Position numbers and translations under genes: made by a program. Below are positions 38,053 to 50,290 of a DNA stretch of 64,000 bases, piece by piece; within the stretch, counting starts at the first letter, position 1; each line of letters begins with the position of its first letter. The DNA comes from Gordionus sp. m RMFG-2023 (Eukaryota > Nematomorpha > Gordioida > Chordodea > Parachordodidae). The notes beneath the pieces are model-generated. The model was not told the DNA's origin and made no database searches. It saw only the letters and a program-made list of their open reading frames with translations. The stretch spans positions 33,802,730 through 33,866,729 of the forward strand of contig NC_088778.1 in NCBI RefSeq assembly GCF_954871325.1, given 5' to 3'.

Positions 38053-38340
38053 AGGAAGGAAGGCAGGAAGGAAGGAAGTAAGGAAGGAAGGAAGGAAGGA
38101 AGGAAGGAAGGAAGGAAGGAAGGAAGGAAGGAAGGAAGGAAGGAAGGAAGGAAGGAAGGAAGGAAGGAAGGAAGGAAGGAAGGAAGGAAGGAAGGAAGGA
38201 AGGAAGGAAGGAAGGAAGGAAGGAAGGAAGGAAGGAAGGAAGGAAGGAAGGAAGGAAGGAAGGAAGGAAGGAAGGAAGGAAGGAAGGAAGGAAGGAAGGA
38301 AGGAAGGAAGGAAGGAAGGAAGGAAGGAAGGAAGGAAGGA
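38053..38340 (+). repeat. (GGAA)n microsatellite
   Basis: About 70 units, pure from roughly 38,083 onwards, with a few variants (GGCA, GTAA) at the left end. Confidence 0.97.
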
Positions 38341-39890
38341 ACACAAATATATTTATACCAGCATTTAAAAATTTTACATTATCTTAAAAATAGCTTAATA
38401 ATTTTTTTTGGTAAACTTCAAAATATATAATGTAAGTAAAGCTTATAATAATCATTGAATAATTTTCTAGCAATTATTCCCCCCCCCCCAAGAATGAAGA
38501 ATATTCCAAAAACAATTTTGTGACTTAAATTCGTCAATGGAAATTTTTGGAATCATAAAATTCGATAATAACAATTATATATGTCAATTTTACGGTTAAA
38601 AGAGTTTTTTTTGAAGATTAATTATATGTAATTTACCGAAAAAAACGATTTAAAATTAGTATTATTTAAAATCATTTTAAAAAAAAATGAGATTTAATTA
38701 ATTAATATAAAGGGGAATTTATCTTAATTTTATTGAAATTATAAACTTAAATGACTATATTATCTTCTCTTTTTTTAAAGATTTAATAGAGGAAATAGCA
38801 TAGTTTTAGAAAGAATGTCCTTTCCCACTTAATAAAACTTAAGTAACTTTAAAACCAAATGACATGTTAATGGTACCCTTCCCAAATTATCATATTATAT
38901 ATAGCTTGTTCTGGCTTACTTCTTTAACGTTGCGTTGAGCATGTTTTAAACACCATTTGTTAATAAAATTAAAATTTTTCATATAGCTGCTAGATAATGC
39001 TGAGTATCATTCACGATAATTAAAAAAAAATTATGATTTATGATTTAAACTTTAAAAATTTAAAATATGATATTATTCCATAATATTAAATCTAACATAT
39101 CAAATATACTAGTTAACCAGTTATCACAAGTTACAATACAACCAATAATCAATTCGCAAATGTCAAAAATATTATAATTTCTAAAATTAATTAAATGTTA
39201 ACTTCTTATAGAGGAAGTATGGTGTAACAAGGCATATGCCCATCTTCTCACAAAACCACCCAACAAATAAAAAATTTTGAATGTTTAAGCACTTAAAAAT
39301 TAAGATAGAACATTAAAATTTTCAATAATGAAAACAAATTTTGGGTATGCCCCAATAACACGAGAAACACCGTTGCATTAACAATCAAAGATTTGACTCA
39401 AGACAGGTGACAAACTATAACTATAAAAAAAAATTAATTAATCTTGCCCACGAATATAACACAATTTCCTAGAATATGGATATTAGTTCTATAAAAAAAT
39501 TAGCATCACCGAATGATGACTTTGCACTTTTTAATGAATGAGCTTTGATACAACCTAGAAAGAATTTAGCCCTCGAAACCCTACACACAATAGCGTAGAC
39601 AAGGGAAATCTGAGTTTAAATCCCAACTCACACCCTTGAGGATCTATCTGCTTAATCTCGTTGTCCAGTTTTTCATTCATTTCCTGTAAGTTAATAATAT
39701 AGTATATATATAACTCAATGATTTTCGAGACTCATCACAAATTAGCCATTCCAATTCCAAATGAATGGGATAATTGAGTAAAGTTGCACACGCTTTAAAC
39801 GCAGTTCCCAAGTAACCACGGCGTAGTCCGTATTTTATTTTTTTTAAGTGAGGCAAGCACTGTTAAGTTAAGTTTATCCGTAGTGTTGTT
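38341..39890. other. AT-rich intergenic DNA
   Basis: No gene. A TAGCGTAGACAAGG...GAGTTTAAATCCC segment near 39,590-39,635 resembles tRNA promoter boxes, but they are too close together for a tRNA. Confidence 0.55.
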
Positions 39891-40068
39891 TAAATCACCT
39901 AATTTTGACCAATTCCAAAATGATTCTGTCAAGTTTTCATCCTAAAGATTTAGTTTCCAATATTTAAGTTTAGGTTCAACTTAGAGGTTTCAGCCTAATT
40001 TTTAGGGCTAAAAGCCGGGCTAATCTTTAATGGAATTGGCTAAAGTTATGCGACATAACAACAGTATA
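39891..40068 (+). mobile_element. MITE-F copy, perfect TSD
   Basis: 178 bp starting TAGTGTTGTTTAAATCACC, with inverted blocks TTTGACCAATTCCAA and TGGAATTGGCTAAAG. It is flanked by identical TTTATCCG at 39,883-39,890 and 40,069-40,076. The 8-bp TSD indicates hAT. It pairs with 57,645-57,828. Confidence 0.88.
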
Positions 40069-40346
40069 TTTATCCGCTAGGTAAATTTTATTCCCGGGTT
40101 TGTCAAGATTGTAGAACATTTATGGCGGGTTATATACTTTTTAAAAAAAAAATAAAATAATTTATGCCTTTTTTTCAATTTTATTTTAAAATATTTTATT
40201 CTTTTCTAAATTATTGGTCTTATTATAGGGTGACAATATTGAATTACACATTTTTGTTTTGGGAAGATATTTATTTTTTACCTTAGAATGAAACATGTTG
40301 TTGTCTTTTAAAAATGAGATATAACAAAAAAAACTGGTAAAGTTGT

Positions 40347-40459
<113 letters not shown>

Positions 40460-40828
40460 TTCCAAATGAATCTCTTAATAATTAAATCATATTTAATCTT
40501 CCTTTTTTTTAAATTTAGAAGGAGGATACGATTAACTTTGAAAAAGAAATACAAACTTAATTCTCACCCTAAAGTAAAGATATATAATTTGTTATTTCCA
40601 AAAAAATTGATCCAAAAATGATTGATAAATCATTTTTTGGGGGTTTAATTTGATTTTTTTGTTCGGGAAAATTAATAATTAAATTAATTCCTATTATCAT
40701 TATAAAAAGTTGTATATTTGTATATTTTGAAAGAATTCTTTAAATTTTCCTCCCCCAAAAAAATTCATAAAATCTTATTTTTGAGGTTTATATTAAAAAG
40801 AAGAATTATTGAATAAATTTTTTTTAAA

Positions 40829-41064
40829 ATGAACATAATTTTCTGGACAACATTTATTTGCCTAAATGTCATATGGTTTCTACCGAACACAGACGCTCAG
40901 GGATCTGGTCCTTCAGCAAGTTAATATCTAAAATATTTTTATTAAACCATATAACTTTGATTATCCCAATTTATATGAAATGTAACACTATAGCAACCAT
41001 ATAATTATTAACTAACCCACAACCTATTTCAGGCATTTTCTTAAAAATATATATATATGTATAA
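40829..41064 (+). CDS. Putative small secreted peptide, two exons
   Basis: Exon 1 (40,829-40,919) encodes a textbook signal peptide: MNIIFWTTFICLNVIWFLP, then NTDAQGSGPSA with likely cleavage after Asp-Ala. The donor is GCAA|GTTAAT. A TTTCAG acceptor at 41,032 joins in phase to a short second exon ending TAA at 41,064, for 40 residues in all. The signal peptide is convincing. The second exon is short and AT-rich, so a different, more distant exon may be the true partner. No family recognised. Confidence 0.4.
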
Positions 41065-41092
41065 TTGAACTTGGTTACGTTTACTTTGATAC

Positions 41093-41285
41093 TAGTGTTG
41101 ATAAACGGTCGTTTTAAGCTGATTTTTAAAGATGACTAACTCAATATTTTAGCCAGAAAAATATTACCAAGGCCTCGAGACTTCGCTAGTAGATGCTCAG
41201 ACCTTATGGAGATCTAGCAAAATCTTCAGGCTCGCGTAAATGTTTATCTGGATAGAATACTGAGTTAGCCGATTATCCATCATTT
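41093..41285 (+). mobile_element. MITE-B copy, right end lost
   Basis: Starts TAGTGTTGATAAACGGTCG, has the TTTTAGCCAGAAAAATATTA block and GAGTTAGCCGATT near the right side, but no terminal CACTA. Confidence 0.75.
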
Positions 41286-41410
41286 TTTTATTCCTTTAAA
41301 TTTTCTTGAATTTTGGATATACTATTTTACGAATATTTTTATAGACTATCCTATCCAGTTAAAGAATATCTTAGAATAATAAGCTGAAATTTTTTTTTAT
41401 ATAGCATTAC

Positions 41411-41539
41411 CTGGGTAAGGAAGAATTATATTTGAACCCTGAATAACTGTTGCGCCTTTTGTAACAATTGTATGATTTGGAATATAATAAATTACACATT
41501 CATGTCGCTTTTCACCTTCTATAAAACATCCCTTCTTTT
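41411..41539 (-). CDS. Isolated coding exon, product unknown
   Basis: Minus-strand exon between a pyrimidine-rich acceptor region ending TTTAAAG and a strong donor CCCAG|GTAATG. It encodes about 43 residues including GCFIEGEKRHECVIYYIPNH and GATVIQGSNIILPYPG, with balanced composition and two cysteines nine residues apart. It looks like real coding sequence, but neither upstream nor downstream partner exons were identified. The MITE-B relic at 41,093-41,285 lies where the next intron would be. Confidence 0.42.
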
Positions 41540-41845
41540 CTTTAAATATATTAGAGATTGAAACGAGAATAAAAAAAAAATCCAATGTCTTTTGATCTCT
41601 TTTTAGCGTTTTTCAATTCTCCTTAATTAAGATGAGGCAGTCCTGGAATATTTCTTTGACGTTACGTTTTAAAAACGCATAAGCACAAATATTTGTCCTC
41701 GTTTGTTAGAGTAGCATTTGTGTTTCTAACAGCTGTTAAGAACCGATTTATAAATAAAAACTTGTTACTAAAATTAAATTAATTATTATTTAACACTTAA
41801 AAATTTTTTTTAAAAAAATGATCGACCTAAATTATTAATAAATAC

Positions 41846-42014
41846 CAGAGTTGTTAAAAGATACTTTTTAAATGAATCTAGATACAGACACATCGTTTAA
41901 AATAATATCTAGATACAGATATTTTAATCAAAAATCTATCTACATACAGATACCACATTTTTATATCTAGATACAGGATCTAGATACTTGTATCTAGATC
42001 CTTTAACAACTCTG
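41846..42014 (+). mobile_element. MITE-A copy, perfect TSD
   Basis: 169 bp, CAGAGTTGTTAAAAG to TTTAACAACTCTG, flanked by ATAAATAC on both sides (41,838-41,845 and 42,015-42,022). Confidence 0.93.
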
Positions 42015-42099
42015 ATAAATACCAAATACAAAATTTGAAAAACTTTTCCTGGAATCATAAGTAACACGATACATTACAGTGCGATACTGATTTAAAAAT

Positions 42100-42650
42100 A
42101 TCCAAATGTAACGCCGCGCTTCAGACAGCGGATTCGGCACCAGTAAAACGAGCTCTAGTATTTTGATTTAATCATAATTTCAATTTTATCCTCCCTTGCT
42201 CACCCCTGATATGCTTCTCCATTTCATACAACCCATCTGTATTTAGTGTTGCTCTCGCGTCATGATGAATCACGTGTTTGTAGGGAAAAAAATTGGATCA
42301 ATTGTCGAACTTCGGGCAACCATACCTGTATTTCTCTAAACGTAGTTTCGTGACAAAGATTTTATCCACGATCTTCAAAGTATGGCTTTATCAACTTTGC
42401 CCCCCCCCCCTACAATTCGAGCATTTTTGGAAATCACCTTTACCTTTTGTAGATGGGTATGGATGAGGATCTTCCTACAATCAGCTGGAATCTTGCAAAC
42501 AATAGCGTCAAGGTTTTCACCCCTTCTATTCCTGGAAACTACGCTTCAGCTGGTAGCCACCCGTCTTGGGTCCAATAAGCTTTGCCCTTTCCCCCTTTTT
42601 AGATTATGGACTTTATTTCGTTGGCCGTAAAACAGCTGATCTCAAAGATT
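42100..42650 (+). other. GC-richer region of unknown nature
   Basis: An 82-codon plus-strand frame (42,382-42,630) crosses a run of C and has no recognisable motif. Other frames give short, reasonable-looking segments (VKVFTPSIPGNYASAG, LDYGLYFVGRKTADL) that are interrupted. This may be a decayed gene or transposon. I cannot assign it. Confidence 0.3.
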
Positions 42651-42827
42651 TTTAAAAAAATCTGCCAAAAATAATCGCCATTTACAAATAAAAAAAAACT
42701 TTTATTTTAATAGGTCAATTCGGTTTTACTTTCTATCCTACAAAAAAATAGTTATAAAGGTTTAAAAGAATATTACCTCTATTCTAAACTTGATTCGATA
42801 AAATCTCGTATTTAATGACTAAGAAGG

Positions 42828-43151
<324 letters not shown>

Positions 43152-43593
43152 TGTGTCACACTAATAAATGATGAATAATAGGAAATTAACGATCAAATAA
43201 TAATCTATTCGTTATTCGGCGAATTATCTAAAATTATTCATATTAATATTTGTGTATTAGAACTATTTCTATCTGCATTGCTTAGGTAGTAAATATGTCT
43301 CCATAAAATAAAAGGTAATCTTGTAGAAATGCTCATCGTTTAACGAGGAATGAATCAAGACTATTTATAAATTATAAACATTATCTATTATTTGTTGTAT
43401 AAACAATATTATAAATCAAAATTAACAAATCGTGTGAAGGCTATTTTAACAAGACATATTAAAAAATAATAGTAAATAAAGAAATATAATAATATTATTG
43501 CTTTAAAAAAAACCAATCAGAGCTTAGCATAAAGTCGTTTTTACATACAGATAGACGAATAACACAACCTTCAATAGATCGGAGACCGCAAAC

Positions 43594-43716
43594 ATGGAGA
43601 ACACCAACATGGAGAACACCAACATGGAGATCAACATGGAGACCAACATGGAGAACGCCAATATGGAGAACGTATCATCCGATAAGACGGAACGATCCAC
43701 CATCGAGGAGGGGTAG
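43594..43716 (+). other. 15-bp tandem repeat with open reading frames
   Basis: Imperfect AACATGGAGAACACC units (43,591-43,672). From the ATG at 43,594 a 40-codon frame reads MENTNMENTNMEINMETNM and ends SSDKTERSTIEEG. A second frame, open from a stop about 130 bp upstream, reads the same repeat as TWRTP units and continues to about 43,757. Neither frame has splice evidence or known homologues, so coding is unproven. Confidence 0.4.
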
Positions 43717-43759
43717 TAGGTGGCAAAGAGCGTTAGAAGATCTCCAGTAATTTGTTATC

Positions 43760-44822
43760 ATCTAAGAAATATCTAAGTAAAATTTATATATTTTTATTTA
43801 CTTAAATTTTCTACTATTCTCTGGGTATACTGCACTTAAATAAAAATAAGTTCAATTTGACTTTTATATTTCCAAGTAAATAACTTATGTAATTTAAATT
43901 GCTTTCTACATATTTTTTTTGATTATTTCTTATTTTAGATTGGTCAAAATTTTATGGAAAAAATAGTGTGAAATCTTAGCTTCAATAATTATATAATAAT
44001 ATAGTATAATCAATTCAAATCACAATAATATTCTTTATTATGTTTAATATATTGATGTTCAGAAATTTTTTATATTTGACTCATAAACGCTGTTGATTGA
44101 TGGAAATACTTTTCATGACACTCATTTTGCTTTCGATATATGAATTGTTATCATAAATAATTAAATTAAATTATGCCTAAAAAAATGTAAAAATAAAATC
44201 TATCAACTATTATTATATAAGAGAAGTCACACAAATAATGAATATTGCCAGCAAAATTTTATTAATTTTTTTAAAAAATTATTAACATGAAAATAAATTT
44301 TCTTTCGAAATTTACATCTTTTCATTTACTCATGTCAGTCATTCTTTTTTCTAGGGTGATAATATATTTAAAAATTGTTTATCTATGTACGACTTAATTA
44401 CGTAATACGTGTATTTAGATTGTTATTTTTTGAGAATAACCAATTTGACTATAAGGTAATAATCGTTTTTTTTGAAGGTCATTCATATTTTAAACAAATG
44501 ATTGACATTTATTTTTTTATTAAAAATTGTATAGTTAACTTTTTATTATATACCATCATTTGAATCAATTAAAGACACTAACATCATCAACTTGTCATCT
44601 TTATTATCTCCTCTTTTATTGGTAAGTTACTTAGGAATACCAATAAAAATTTACTCGATTCGAATAATCTGATCCAATATTTGAACTATTTCCCCAATAG
44701 TTATTGATATGATGTTCTTTAATAAAAAAAAAAAATATAATCATTTGTCATTTCTATTTGGTGGTAATCCATCAATCTGACAGGTAAATGAATGTGATTG
44801 ACAGGGTATACGTCAACTACAA
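43760..44822. other. AT-rich intergenic DNA
   Basis: No gene recognised. Confidence 0.6.
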
Positions 44823-45442
44823 CAGAGACCTTCATGAACCTTCAATTTTTCGACAAAGCCGGGCCCAGACCCGTAGTAAAATAATTTTTAGGCCGAAGTC
44901 CGGCCTGGTTTATATCTAATATTTAAAAAAAAAGTTCCCGAGCCCTGTTCCATATCCATAAATTTAATTTTATTGTATTTAATATTAAAAAATAAAATAA
45001 ACAATATTTAAGTGTATTTAGCAGAGAGGATCTAGATACAAGTATCTCGATCCTGTATCTAGATATAAAAATGTGGTATATTTATCTAGATTTTTGATTA
45101 AAATATCTGTGCCTAGATATTACTTTAGACGATGTATCTGTATCTAGATCCATTTAAAGGGTATCTTTTAACAACTCTGGTATTTAGGCAATTCGCTTTG
45201 TTTTACATTAACTTAAAATTCGTAATTATTTTAAAAAAAAGAAAATAGCCATATTTTTTTAAAGTTTAAGCAACTTGTTTTAAATAAACTAAAATTAAAT
45301 TGAATAATTTTAGGTCCCAAAGCCCATTTAAAAAATTTTTTTGATAACCCAGGCCCCGCCTAAGCCCGCTAGAAAATATGATATTGGCTCCATGACCCGG
45401 CCCATTCTGACCACGGGCCAGCCCGGCCCATGAAGGTCTCTA
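44823..45442 (+). mobile_element. GC-ended hAT-like element carrying a nested MITE
   Basis: Inverted ends CAGAGACCTTCATG on the left and CATGAAGGTCTCT on the right, with GGCCCGG, CCCGG and GGGCCC subterminal repeats at both sides. MITE-A (45,022-45,179) is inserted in the middle. The immediate flanks do not show a convincing 8-bp duplication, so it may be old. Without the nested MITE it would be about 455 bp and non-coding. Confidence 0.7.
45022..45179 (-). mobile_element. MITE-A copy nested in another element, perfect TSD
   Basis: 158 bp in reverse orientation, flanked by GTATTTAG on both sides (45,014-45,021 and 45,180-45,187). One terminus is shortened to CAGAG directly followed by AGGATCTAGATAC. 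It was inserted after the surrounding GC-ended element was in place. Confidence 0.92.
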
Positions 45443-46684
45443 ATTCGTAATTAATAAATTTTACAATATTTGATTCGAATTATTTGCATTTTTTAAAATA
45501 TTATAAAATAATTTTCATGCAAAAATATATTGATCCGATTTTTTTTTATTGGCCCGTCTAATTTTTAGCGGGAAAAAAAATTATATACTCTGATTATAAA
45601 GCGCGCGCATGCGTAAACGTAATCAAAATGCGTATTAATTTAATTTTAAAATGCCAAAGCCAATTTTTTGGGCAAATATGAAAAAAAATATTCTTTATCG
45701 GACACGCGATTTTTTGAGGCTATTGTTACGTAAAGCGAGATATCGGTAAGTAATCACGTGATATAAAGATTATTCTAAACCCTATATATATATATTATAT
45801 ACACTATATTTTTTGTTTAATTTAAGCTAATCCTATCCTATATATGTGTTTTGAAGAAATCAAGCAGATGAGGTAAATAATATATATCGACTCAACATCA
45901 ATTACCCAAATAAATGCTCTGAGTCGACAAGCCATGGAGTCTCAAATTTACTTTAATCCAACTTATACATATTAATTATTGAGTTAAGTAAATGTCTGAA
46001 GGAGTGCAGAAGAAATACTAATAGTTGCATAGAAGTAATATCTAATGTAGTTTTTTGCGATCTAAGTTTCCTGAATACAGACTAACAAGGACCACCTTTC
46101 CAGCAAATAAATTTTACAATAAAAGGCTTCATCTTCTAGGGAGTGATGGAACAATTTGTTCGGAAATTTAATAGGCTTGTTTAAAAATAGGTGATTTATA
46201 TAAATTGCATATATTTTTTCTTAGTTATAGAAACATAACACGCGCGACAACCAAACAAGCACCTTCATCATGTATGGTTAAAGGGTCAATTTAGGTTACT
46301 GATCCGGGGGTGTAAATTTCTTTTTTAATGAACAAATCTGGGTGAAAAAATGCAAAATAAGATTTATAGAACAATGAGGAAAGCAGGACTTGGGTATCAA
46401 GAATCTGAAGCATATATTTGCAATAAATATGTCATTTTGAGATGGAAAAAATTAGTGATCCATATCAACCGTTAAACCTACATCCTATTGGGGATATATA
46501 TTTAACCTGGAGTCAGCAAATTTGTCATTCGAACCTCTAAAAGGGTCTGAAACTTTGGATGTCACCTCTTTTAAATTAATGATTAACGTTTTTTTTAAAT
46601 ATTCTATTAAGGTTATTTTATTATTTAAAAAATAATCATTAGAATGTGGCACGCATGAAAATAATTTGTTAATAATGTTATCAT
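45443..46684. other. AT-rich intergenic DNA
   Basis: No gene supportable. A CG-dinucleotide-rich patch (GCGCGCGCATGCG) sits near 45,603. Positions 46,380-46,480 look slightly coding-like but are interrupted. Confidence 0.5.
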
Positions 46685-49352
46685 TAGGGCTGGGAACCAA
46701 TATTAAAAACCCAATATAAACAAAATATTGTATTGGTATTGGTATTGGGTCTCAAATATTGGTATTGGTTTAAACAATATTTTCTATTTCTTGTATTGGT
46801 ATTGCTATTGGTATTGGTTTATATTGGTATATATTGGTTTATATTGGTATTGGTTTAAACTCAAATTACTAATTAAAAGAATAGAAATAGTGATTATAAA
46901 ACTCTTAATTTCTAGTTTTAAATAAACATGGGAAAAAAAATCATGAAGCATTACCATAAAAACAGGGCTAAGAACCAACTCCCAAAATTTTACTAAATCC
47001 AAATTCTTTTTTTAAACTAATATATTTTTGAAATCAATAAACCAATCAAATAATAAACGTATATTTTGAAACTTTTTATTTAGCACATAGCAAAATGAAT
47101 ACACTAAAAATGTAACATAATTGTCTATTTATATAAAATATAGTGCAAAAGATTGTAATATAAAGAAAAAAATTTATGTATTTAAGAAGAATCCTTCATG
47201 CGCATCCAACTTTTTAAGCCCAGGCAAGCTTGGATAGTATGCTCATCTAGTGAACAACGTTGATCTGTTATAAGATACCTTCCTTCTGAAAAAGCCCTTT
47301 CAGAGCTAGATGAAGAAGCTGGAATTGCAAGATAATCTCTGGCAATTTTTGATAATATTGGATATCTATTTTTATTTAATTTCCACCAGTCTAGTGGATT
47401 TGTATCATTACAAATTGTGGCTTCATCCACATATTTGCTTATTTCTAAGTTATTATTGTTGTGACTAGGTTTAACCTGATATATTTTTAAAAAGGATAAT
47501 TTTTTGTTATTTTGTGTTTCATTTGTAGGTTCAGCTGAATTGTAATTATTTGTATAAATATTATATTCATTGGTTAGACATCCAATAAGAGTTTCTATAC
47601 TATTATGCTTTATTAAGTGACTTGATAGTTTAAACCTTGGGTCAATCATTGTTGAAATAATATATAGGTGTTTATTAAAATTATAGTATTTATTAAGTTT
47701 TGTCAAGGCAGCTAATGAAGCTGTCTTTAAAATAGCATTAGGATTATTATTATAACTCTCAACGTGCTCAAAAATACTGGAATATAAAGGAATGATTGTT
47801 GAAACTGATAGAGTATTAGCACATGAGGCCATCTCTGTAGCAAAAAATGGTTCTAAAAATTCTCGGTATATTTCAATATTATTCCAAGCTAAGGCACTAA
47901 TATAATATTCTTCATATAGTATTTTGTTGATGATTGGTATATATTGTGAGATAAGGTTTGAGCAATATAGCCTTTCGAGCATTTGGTACGTTGAATTCCA
48001 ACGTGTTGGTATATCCAAAATAGGGTGAGGAAATTTTAAATTTGGACTTTTTTCAAGATATATTTTTTCAAGTATATTTTTTCAAAGAAAGTTAAAAAAT
48101 TTTTAAAAAATTTCTTATTTTTTTTAAAGTTGGATTTAGAGGTTCCAATGCAGCCATGACAGACAAATGGATAATATGGCAAAAACATTTGCACACATTA
48201 TCAAAATTGTCTTTTAGTTTTAAAATTTTTAAAAATGCTAAATTATTACTAGCATTATCTAATGTAATACAAAAAAAATCAATTTTAAATTTTACTTTTA
48301 ATACAGAATTAAAAATATTATAAATATTAATAGCATTATGAGCTGATTTAAAAGGAATAAAATCTAATAAATGATTAATTAATTTAAAATCATTATCAAT
48401 ATAATGAATGGTTATGCCCATAAAGGGTATTTTATTTGGAGAGGACCAAATGTCCATTGGTAAAGAAAATTTAGAAGTAATTTTATAAAGTACAGATTTT
48501 AAATTGATAAAAGAACTATGGTAATGTTTCATAATTTCTTTTTTAAGTGTTTTTCTAGAAATTAATGTTAATGATGGATTGCTAAAGCTTATTAAATTTT
48601 TAAATGACTCATTTTCAACCATTGAAAAGGCTAAATTATTTTGAATAAATTTAAATTATTTAAATTAGCTTTATTATTTACATTATTAATTAAAAATGAT
48701 TTTATGGTGTTAATTTTTTTACTGCCATTATTTATTTGTTCACATTTCTTATATAAAGTTGGGTGGATGGATTTAAGATGTGTCCATAATCCGGAGGTTC
48801 AAAATTAGGAATAGATAATTTTTTTTTACATTTATTACAAATAGCCTTTTTTTTTGTTATCACAACTAGTATAAAATTCCCAGATTTTTGCTGTATTTCG
48901 TCTTTTATTAGATATCGTTGATTCTTCTTGTTCATTATCGCTATTATTATTAGTATCAACATCATTATCTATATTTATTAACTCGATTTAGTTTTCATTC
49001 ATTATAATATCCTAAATGAATAAATAGATAAAATTGATAGATATCATATAGAAAACTTACTTCCATAATATAAATAAACTATAATTATAAATAACATCAA
49101 TATTGATATCACAGGAATATTTGGAAGAAATAACAGATGTAATATGTTTATGAATGAAAGTAAAAAAATATACCACGATATAATTATCCACGATAAAACC
49201 AAATAATTTTATGTATTTATCTATTTTAAATTTTTAATATTGGTATTGGTTAAAATTGTATTTAAACAATATTTCAAAACCAATATATTTAGGTAATTGG
49301 TATTGGTTGTAAAAACAATACCAATATTATATTGGTGTTGGTCCCACCCCTA
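46685..49352 (-). mobile_element. hAT transposon (hAT-1), complete ends, perfect 8-bp TSD
   Basis: 2,668 bp bounded by GTTATCAT on both sides (46,677-46,684 and 49,353-49,360). Termini TAGGGCTGGGAACCAATA and, reversed, TAGGGGTGGGACCAACA. Both subterminal regions (46,728-46,855 and 49,234-49,345) are dense in ATTGGT hexamers and ATTGGTATTGG, probably transposase-binding sites. The transposase is on the minus strand. The perfect TSD and clear ends point to a comparatively recent insertion, though the gene is already broken. Confidence 0.95.
47182..48965 (-). pseudogene. hAT-1 transposase, frame-broken
   Basis: Ac-like hAT transposase that would cut and paste the surrounding element. Order on the minus strand: BED zinc finger (CNKCKKK at about 48,830, then in another frame LWTHLKSIHPTLYKKC near 48,770), then an RNase H-like domain at 48,092-48,622 with PMDIWSSPNK and FFCITLDNASNN (first and second catalytic Asp regions) and a CFCHIIHLSV helix. 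Next is 47,182-48,018 with PTRWNSTYQMLERL (insertion-domain entry) and the C-terminal dimerisation segment SSSSERAFSEGRYLITDQR containing the third acidic residue. One frame change interrupts the BED finger near 48,790. At least one more, in an A-rich stretch near 48,020-48,110, separates the two large blocks. Likely non-functional. Confidence 0.88.
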
Positions 49353-49360
49353 GTTATCAT

Positions 49361-50290
49361 TTATTGGGATTAGATATTATTAAATAAGATAAAGTTGTGG
49401 TGGTTAGTGCAAAGGTCGATTCGGCTTTTGAAGTGAATAAATCAGTGCTTAGTGAAAGCAAGAAGGACTTAATAATTCGCTATAAATTTATTCTGTTAAT
49501 TTGCTTCAATGATTTAATTTTTTTTTTTTTAAATTAAACAAAAACCCAAAATGACTATTTTTGAAATGCAAGCAGGCCAAAGTCATCCGTCCCTCTTCTC
49601 GGAGGATACGCTTATGATATGCTACAACTATTATGATTTTAAAGAATTACTATTATATATATTTATATATAATATAAATGATATCTAAACGAAATATAAA
49701 ATAATATAAAATTTATAATTGCATATTTATTAATTTATCATCCATTTCGCGGGGAAATATTGAAACAAAAAAACATTTTATTAATCTATAAATTTATAAA
49801 TTTGTTTTGTTTCTCTAAAAATATATAATAAACAGGTAATTGACAATTCTAATCAATAATTCTTTAGCTATTCATAAACATAATAATATTTTTGTAATAA
49901 GAAATCATAAAATTCTAATATATATATACTCATAAATTCAGTAAAAAAAAACCAATATTCGCTAATAAATAATATATATTTATATATAGTATAAGAATAG
50001 TATTTAAAAACTCGATAAAATTATACTAATTAAAATCACTAAATTTTCTTTTAAAGAGATGGGATCATTATTCAAAAATCTTAAAGATAGAATGATTGTA
50101 CCATTTATAATGATGAGTAATAGTAAAATATTTCATATTAATAAATAACATTGGCATATATATCGGGTGTTATAAATTATATTGAAGTTGTTAGTTGGCG
50201 CAAGAAGGATTTCATAGATAATTAAGTTTGTGACTAAATGACTTGGGCATAGGAAAAGATCTAGGTGTAATAAAATATGGGATTCCTGAT
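49361..50290. other. AT-rich DNA downstream of OGFOD1
   Basis: No gene. The 3' UTR of the minus-strand gene should lie here. No clean AATAAA on the minus strand was identified close to its stop. Confidence 0.5.

Noticed and set aside
42382-42630. 82-codon plus-strand frame
   Set aside because: It crosses a C homopolymer, has no recognisable motif, and other frames look as plausible. Described only as an unknown region.
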